Assembly: GCA_002402325.1 (NCBI GenBank)
Contig: DHFQ01000068.1
Location: 1 to 9,412, forward strand
Source of the DNA: Candidatus Aminicenantes bacterium UBA4820
GTDB taxonomy: Bacteria > Acidobacteriota > UBA4820
DNA: 9,412 nt
Reading direction: 5' to 3'
The translations under genes and the position numbers were made by a program. The notes below the pieces were generated by a model. That model was not told the origin of the DNA. It worked only from the letters and a program-made list of their open reading frames with translations, and searched no databases. This document shows, piece by piece, positions 5,541-9,412 of this stretch (positions within the stretch are counted from its first letter, which is position 1; each line of letters begins with the position of its first letter).

Positions 5541-7954
5541 AAAAGATTTTAATTTTTGTCTCTTTTCTTTTTATCTCAATTGCCTCTTTGTGTGATTTAA
5601 AAATATCCTCTTATGCAAATAAGGATAAAGTAAAACTGGGTGAAAATTTTACATACACCCTTTCGTTTGAAGGACTTTCGTCTCCAATAAAACAGCCTGA
5701 TTTACCAAAAATTGAAAATGGATTGGTGAAAGGTCAATATCAAACCGTTGAGCCTTCAAAAAATGGCTTTCAATATCTTTATCACTACATAATCGCTCCA
5801 TCAAAAGTCGGGAAATCTTTTCTTGAAGATTTTCAATTAAAGATTGAAAGTAAAGCAATTTTGGTCAGAGGCTTTAATGTCAGCGTGGAAGAGGGAGAAA
5901 AAAAAATCATTCCCCTTGAAAACAAAAAGAAAATTGAAGAACCTGTTGAAATTTCACTTGAGGGAAGGGTACAAAAAAGTGAATGCTACGAAGGTGAAGC
6001 GATACTTTATAACCTTCATCTTTTAACCAGAGATTCTGTTAGAAATTTTGAGTTTGTAGAAAAGCCCAATTTTGATGGTTTCAGAAAAATAGAAATCACT
6101 TCCTCACAATATCCAAAGACAAACAAGGTTGAAAGAAAGGGGAAGTATTTTCTTGATGTTGTTGTCTACTGTGCAGTTTTAGTTCCGTTGAAGGCGGGAA
6201 CTATTGAGATAGGAGCATTTACCGCGGATACAAAGGTTCAACCATCTCATTCAACTTCCTCTCAAATAATCAGATTAAAAGGAGGGGATTTGAAAATAAA
6301 AGTAATATCTCTTCCTGTGTCTTCAATTACATTTCAAGGAGCGATTGGAAAATTTCAAGCAATCTTAAAGGATTATCCCAAAGATAGCATTAAGGTCAAC
6401 GAAGTTTTCTCTGCAAAAATAAGCATTAGCGGGATTGGAAATCTTCCTCAGGAACCTTTTGAAATTCCAAAATCACCCTTCTTTGCCACCTACCCGATTA
6501 AAAGTGATGATAGGTCAAAAATAACTCAAGATGGGGTAATCGTTGATAGAGATATAACTTTAAACTTCGCTCCTCTTGTTACAGGAAAAAGAAGCCCCGG
6601 CACAGTTAACTTCGTTTATTTTGATACTGATAAAAAGAAATATGAGTCTTTAACTCTTGAACTTCCTCAAATAAATGTGATTGAAGGAAATGTAAATACA
6701 AAACTAATGGAGAGAAAAGAAATTCTTCCAATTCTTGATATAAAGGAAGAAAACAAAGTTCAATTAAGTTCATCAATTCCAAAAATTTATGTCTTTTATC
6801 TTTTAATTCCATTTTTTATCACATTTCTCTCATACGGAACGGTTTTCTTACTTGAAAGATTTTTCCTTTCAGAAGAAAAGGTCAAATTGAGGATTTTGAA
6901 GAAAAATCTTGAGAGAGAGTTTAAAAGGGCAAAAATTTGTCTGGATTCAAGGAAAAGTAAGGAATTTCATACACATTTAAGGAAGGCACTTGAATCATTC
7001 ATTGAAATGAAAATTGAAGAACCTGTATCATTTCTTACAACAGAACAAATTGAGGAAAAACTGAAAGAAAAAAATTTTCCTGAAGTTCAGAGTGAAAAAA
7101 TTATAAACCTCATAAAAGAGATAGATTCAGCGGAATTTACTGATATGAAGATTCAAAAGAACGAACTCAAGAAAAGGTTAAATCAATTTAAGGAGATTAT
7201 AAAAGGAAAAAGAGGCAAGAGTAAAGTTTTATTTTTGCTACTTTTTGTTTTTTCTTTTTCACTCTTTGCTCAGGAATCAATTGGTATTCTGGGTTCAAAA
7301 GCAAAAGAATTATATTTAAAGGGAGATTTTTCTCTGGCGTTAAAATATTACAAAATGATTGAGGATTCAGGTTTTGCATCACCTCAACTTTATTACGACA
7401 TTGCAAACTGTTATTTTGAAACGGGGAAAATTCCGTACTCAATTTTTTACTATAAAAAAGCCTTGAAAGTTAAGCCAGATTTTGATTATGCAAACAGAAA
7501 TCTACAGGTTGCAAAAGATCTTTTGAAATCAAAGACAACTTCTTATGAACCATCACCATTTATCAAACTTCTTCTGCAATCAAACCCGAAACAATTTTTC
7601 ATAGTCTCTTTAATATTTCTCATTCTGGGAAATCTCCTTTTCTCAATTTTAATAATATTTGAATTTTCACAATTTTCATCTATGCTAAAAAAATTATCGA
7701 TTGTCCTGATAATCTTAGGGATTTTAAGCGGGATGCTTTTTTATAGCGGATTAATTTTTAAAGAAAGGTATAAAGAGGGGATAATCCTTCAAAATGTTGA
7801 CATATTCACAGCACCAGACCCTTCCTCAAAAAACATAAAAACTCTTGTGGAAGGTTCTGAAGTATTTGTTACGGAAATTTCTTCAAGATGGGCAAAAATA
7901 AGATGGGGTGAAGGCGAAGGGTATGCCGATTCTTCCAGAATAGGAATACCATAA
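5537..7954 (+). CDS. BatD-BatE fusion: BatD (BamD-like oxygen-tolerance family) plus TPR/SH3 protein
   Basis: An 805-residue membrane protein that joins two Bat (aerotolerance) components. Residues 1-18 are a Sec-type signal. Residues 20-410 are beta-rich extracytoplasmic repeats in BatD style (KVKLGENFTYTLSFEG, later VNEVFSAKISISGIGNLP). A transmembrane helix lies at 416-439. Residues 445-555 are the helical, basic cytoplasmic tail typical of BatD (HLRKALESFIE, FLTTEQIEEKL, DSAEFTDM). Next come a second signal-like hydrophobic stretch (562-578, ending FAQE), TPR-like helices (583-660; YYDIANCYFETGKIPYSIFY), two transmembrane helices (686-709, 718-741) and an SH3b-like domain (749-803) starting VDIFTAPDPSS and ending WAKIRWGEGEGYADSS. 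The second half is BatE architecture. Start TTG overlaps the smc stop by 4 bases (TTGA). In other bacteria BatD and BatE are separate and sit with MoxR and VWA proteins, none of which are here. Assignment is by architecture; the exact biochemical role of Bat proteins is unsettled. Confidence 0.8.
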   Translation: MKKILIFVSFLFISIASLCDLKISSYANKDKVKLGENFTYTLSFEGLSSPIKQPDLPKIENGLVKGQYQTVEPSKNGFQYLYHYIIAPSKVGKSFLEDFQLKIESKAILVRGFNVSVEEGEKKIIPLENKKKIEEPVEISLEGRVQKSECYEGEAILYNLHLLTRDSVRNFEFVEKPNFDGFRKIEITSSQYPKTNKVERKGKYFLDVVVYCAVLVPLKAGTIEIGAFTADTKVQPSHSTSSQIIRLKGGDLKIKVISLPVSSITFQGAIGKFQAILKDYPKDSIKVNEVFSAKISISGIGNLPQEPFEIPKSPFFATYPIKSDDRSKITQDGVIVDRDITLNFAPLVTGKRSPGTVNFVYFDTDKKKYESLTLELPQINVIEGNVNTKLMERKEILPILDIKEENKVQLSSSIPKIYVFYLLIPFFITFLSYGTVFLLERFFLSEEKVKLRILKKNLEREFKRAKICLDSRKSKEFHTHLRKALESFIEMKIEEPVSFLTTEQIEEKLKEKNFPEVQSEKIINLIKEIDSAEFTDMKIQKNELKKRLNQFKEIIKGKRGKSKVLFLLLFVFSFSLFAQESIGILGSKAKELYLKGDFSLALKYYKMIEDSGFASPQLYYDIANCYFETGKIPYSIFYYKKALKVKPDFDYANRNLQVAKDLLKSKTTSYEPSPFIKLLLQSNPKQFFIVSLIFLILGNLLFSILIIFEFSQFSSMLKKLSIVLIILGILSGMLFYSGLIFKERYKEGIILQNVDIFTAPDPSSKNIKTLVEGSEVFVTEISSRWAKIRWGEGEGYADSSRIGIP

Positions 7955-9228
7955 TGAAAAAAACCATTTTTCTCTACCTTTTGTTTATTCTATGCATCAT
8001 TGGACTTATTTTGATGATAGTGTTTCAAAAAAGGCAAAGCCAATCTGTCGCTCAGCTTTTGCAACCGCAAACTGAAAAACAAGTAGAGTTTTCAAAGGAG
8101 AAACCTACATTAGACATAGAGGATAAGGTAAAAAATATAAAGTTAAGTGAAGAGCCAAAAATCAATCTTCCTCCCTCTACGGAAGGGATTCAAATTTCAG
8201 GATATGAAGGAAAATATGGTGGATATGAACCGATAATGAAGGCCCTAGAAAAGGTTGAGGTCTCAATTCCCACATCAGTAAGAATTCTTATTGATAATAA
8301 ACTTTTCTATCCAACAAGCGAAGACAGGATAATAATTAAACTTGTTGATAGAAAGACTCTTGATAGAAACACAATTTATTACATTTCTTCAAATATGGAT
8401 GGAACCATTGAAATTGGTCTTGATGCTCAAATCGTCGCTTTTAATTCAATGCCTGTTTATGAACATATTTCATCAGCAATTTTAGAAAGTTTATTAGAAA
8501 AAAGAGAGAAGACTTTTTTAAAATTACCAAAATTTGCAAGATTAGGTTTTGCATTAACCCTAACGGGATTAAATCAATATGTAGATGGGATGGAAGTTTT
8601 GAAGATGGAGAAGAACAATGAAAAGGGTGATTTTTCTCTAATATCAGATGGTTCTCATCCTCTTTTAAATGGTTCTCTTCTCATAAAATTTCTGCTTGAT
8701 AAAACAAATGTGAATTCGACTTATGAACTTCTATTGCAATTTTTGGAAGGGGAAAATTATCCCTCCACACTCGAGAAAATAACCTTAACAGATTTTTCTT
8801 CACTTGTTACAGAGTACGAAAGATTTTGCAAAAGTTATTTAGATAAGATGACAGAACAAAGTTCACATTTTTTTTCAATTATTTCAGAGTTGAGGCAGTT
8901 GAAAGAAGAGGAAGCAATTCCTAAGTTAGAATCATTCGTAAGGCACTACCCACTTGACATTCATTATGGTGAGACTCTTTACTATCTCGGCTGGGCTAAC
9001 TATCGTCTTGGAAATTATAAAGAAGCAGAAAATATTTTTATTAACCTTCTAAATAACTATTCTTTTGTAACAATTTCTCACGCCAAGGCTCACTATTTTC
9101 TTGGCAAATGTTATGAACTTAGAGGATTTAAAACGCTTGCATACTATGAATACAAATTTGCAAGCATAGAAGATAATGAACTCTTAAGAAAGGTTATCTC
9201 TAACAAGATGAGCGAATTTGAAAAATGA
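7954..9228 (+). CDS. Membrane-anchored TPR protein with degenerate peptidase-MA-like domain
   Basis: A 424-residue protein with one N-terminal signal anchor (4-24), a linker to about 90, and the rest probably extracytoplasmic. Residues 105-295 follow the layout of peptidase-MA-like gluzincins: strands VRILIDNKLFYP and YYISSNMDGTIEIG, a helix where HExxH should be (YEHISSAILESL, 169-180), then LPKFARLGFALTLTG (191-205) matching the family's lPrWxxEGxAxyxxG, then a helical part (GSLLIKFLL...FLEGENYPSTLEKIT). Both zinc histidines and the EG glutamate are replaced (EHISS; LG), so it is probably not a protease. C-terminal TPR-like repeats cover about 310-415 (ETLYYLGWANYRLGNYKEAE; AKAHYFLGKCYELRG). 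Start ATG shares a base with the upstream stop (TAATG). A scaffold role alongside the BatDE protein is inferred from context only. The fold match was made by eye and is uncertain; the TM anchor and TPRs are firmer. Confidence 0.6.
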   Translation: MKKTIFLYLLFILCIIGLILMIVFQKRQSQSVAQLLQPQTEKQVEFSKEKPTLDIEDKVKNIKLSEEPKINLPPSTEGIQISGYEGKYGGYEPIMKALEKVEVSIPTSVRILIDNKLFYPTSEDRIIIKLVDRKTLDRNTIYYISSNMDGTIEIGLDAQIVAFNSMPVYEHISSAILESLLEKREKTFLKLPKFARLGFALTLTGLNQYVDGMEVLKMEKNNEKGDFSLISDGSHPLLNGSLLIKFLLDKTNVNSTYELLLQFLEGENYPSTLEKITLTDFSSLVTEYERFCKSYLDKMTEQSSHFFSIISELRQLKEEEAIPKLESFVRHYPLDIHYGETLYYLGWANYRLGNYKEAENIFINLLNNYSFVTISHAKAHYFLGKCYELRGFKTLAYYEYKFASIEDNELLRKVISNKMSEFEK

Positions 9229-9412
9229 GCAAAGAGGTTTTTGTCATAGGTCTAACAGGTCCAAATGCGGCGGGGAAAGGGCTTGCAGCAAAATATTTTA
9301 TTGAAAAAGGTTTTGAATATTTTTCTTTAAGCGACATTGTAAGAGAAGAGGCAATTAAATCGGGACTTACAACTTCAAGAGAACACCTGATTGTTACAGG
9401 AAACAAATTGAG
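9225..9412 (+). CDS. P-loop nucleotide kinase/dCMP deaminase-like protein (5' part)
   Basis: Partial gene, running off the window; 62 complete codons are visible. It begins ATGAGCAAAGAG, overlapping the previous stop by 4 bases (ATGA). Residues 9-19 are a P-loop, GLTGPNAAGKG (K18), followed by AAKYFIEKGF and SLSDIVREEA, then TSREHLIVTGNKLR. This pattern is seen in P-loop kinase domains related to dephospho-CoA/adenylate kinases. It is particularly like the N-terminal domain of proteins that end in a deoxycytidylate deaminase domain, where SLSD-I-REEA and R-x-L-x-x-GN-LR are characteristic. Whether a deaminase domain follows cannot be seen. Nucleotide binding is well supported; the deaminase fusion is an inference from family resemblance. 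Confidence 0.7.
   Translation, partial: MSKEVFVIGLTGPNAAGKGLAAKYFIEKGFEYFSLSDIVREEAIKSGLTTSREHLIVTGNKL

Noticed and set aside
5537..5600. Lipoprotein signal at the BatDE N-terminus (ASLC)
   Set aside because: There is a Cys at residue 19, but the preceding Leu at -1 does not fit a lipobox (Gly/Ala/Ser expected); a plain Sec signal or anchor is more likely.
5844..6026. Short plus-strand open frame within the BatD part
   Set aside because: Out of frame inside a long coherent gene, with a Lys-rich composition and no recognisable domain.
9200..9406. Minus-strand open frame at the right edge
   Set aside because: Opposite the P-loop gene, which has a clear Walker A and an operon-type ATGA overlap.
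1..9412. CRISPR arrays, IS elements, tRNA/rRNA genes, long direct repeats
   Set aside because: I read both strands and saw no regularly spaced repeats, transposase-like protein, terminal inverted repeats or tRNA-like cloverleaf.

Overview
The window is AT-rich bacterial DNA packed with genes. It looks like the chromosome of a Gram-negative-type bacterium: it carries a full-length bacterial SMC, and a BatD/BatE-type protein with an export signal and membrane segments. These domains otherwise suit anaerobes, spirochaete- or Bacteroidetes-like lineages, or uncultured low-GC phyla. No rRNA, tRNA or other marker fixes the taxon, so any phylum assignment would be a guess. Codon use looks uniform, TGA is a normal stop (genetic code 11), and I see no phage, IS element or CRISPR.

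Layout. Positions 1-375 hold no intact gene. On the minus strand there is what looks like the broken remains of a YggU/DUF167 gene (about 26-248), with an orphan Shine-Dalgarno and a -35-like hexamer upstream. Positions 376-1557 (minus) encode an M24-family Xaa-Pro peptidase with all five metal ligands; a small hairpin sits on its stop codon. A 54-bp divergent gap separates it from a plus-strand run of five genes that fills the rest of the window: a hotdog acyl-CoA thioesterase (1612-2010), SMC (2010-5540), a BatD-BatE fusion (5537-7954), a membrane-anchored protein with a degenerate peptidase-MA-like fold plus TPRs (7954-9228), and the start of a P-loop nucleotide kinase/dCMP-deaminase-like gene (9225 to the window edge).

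The plus-strand genes overlap successively by 1, 4, 1 and 4 nt (TGATG, TTGA, TAATG, ATGA). They are therefore almost certainly one translationally coupled operon, reading from the 54-bp divergent region. The jobs are mixed: lipid thioester hydrolysis, chromosome condensation, envelope/periplasmic scaffolding and nucleotide metabolism. Only the BatDE fusion and the following TPR protein look like direct partners, since both are membrane anchored and mostly extracytoplasmic.

The most noteworthy points are the BatD-BatE fusion with an internal second signal-like segment, placed after smc without moxR/batA/batB in view; the apparently catalytically dead gluzincin-like TPR protein next to it; the divergent SMC hinge; and the multi-frame DUF167 remnant at the left edge.
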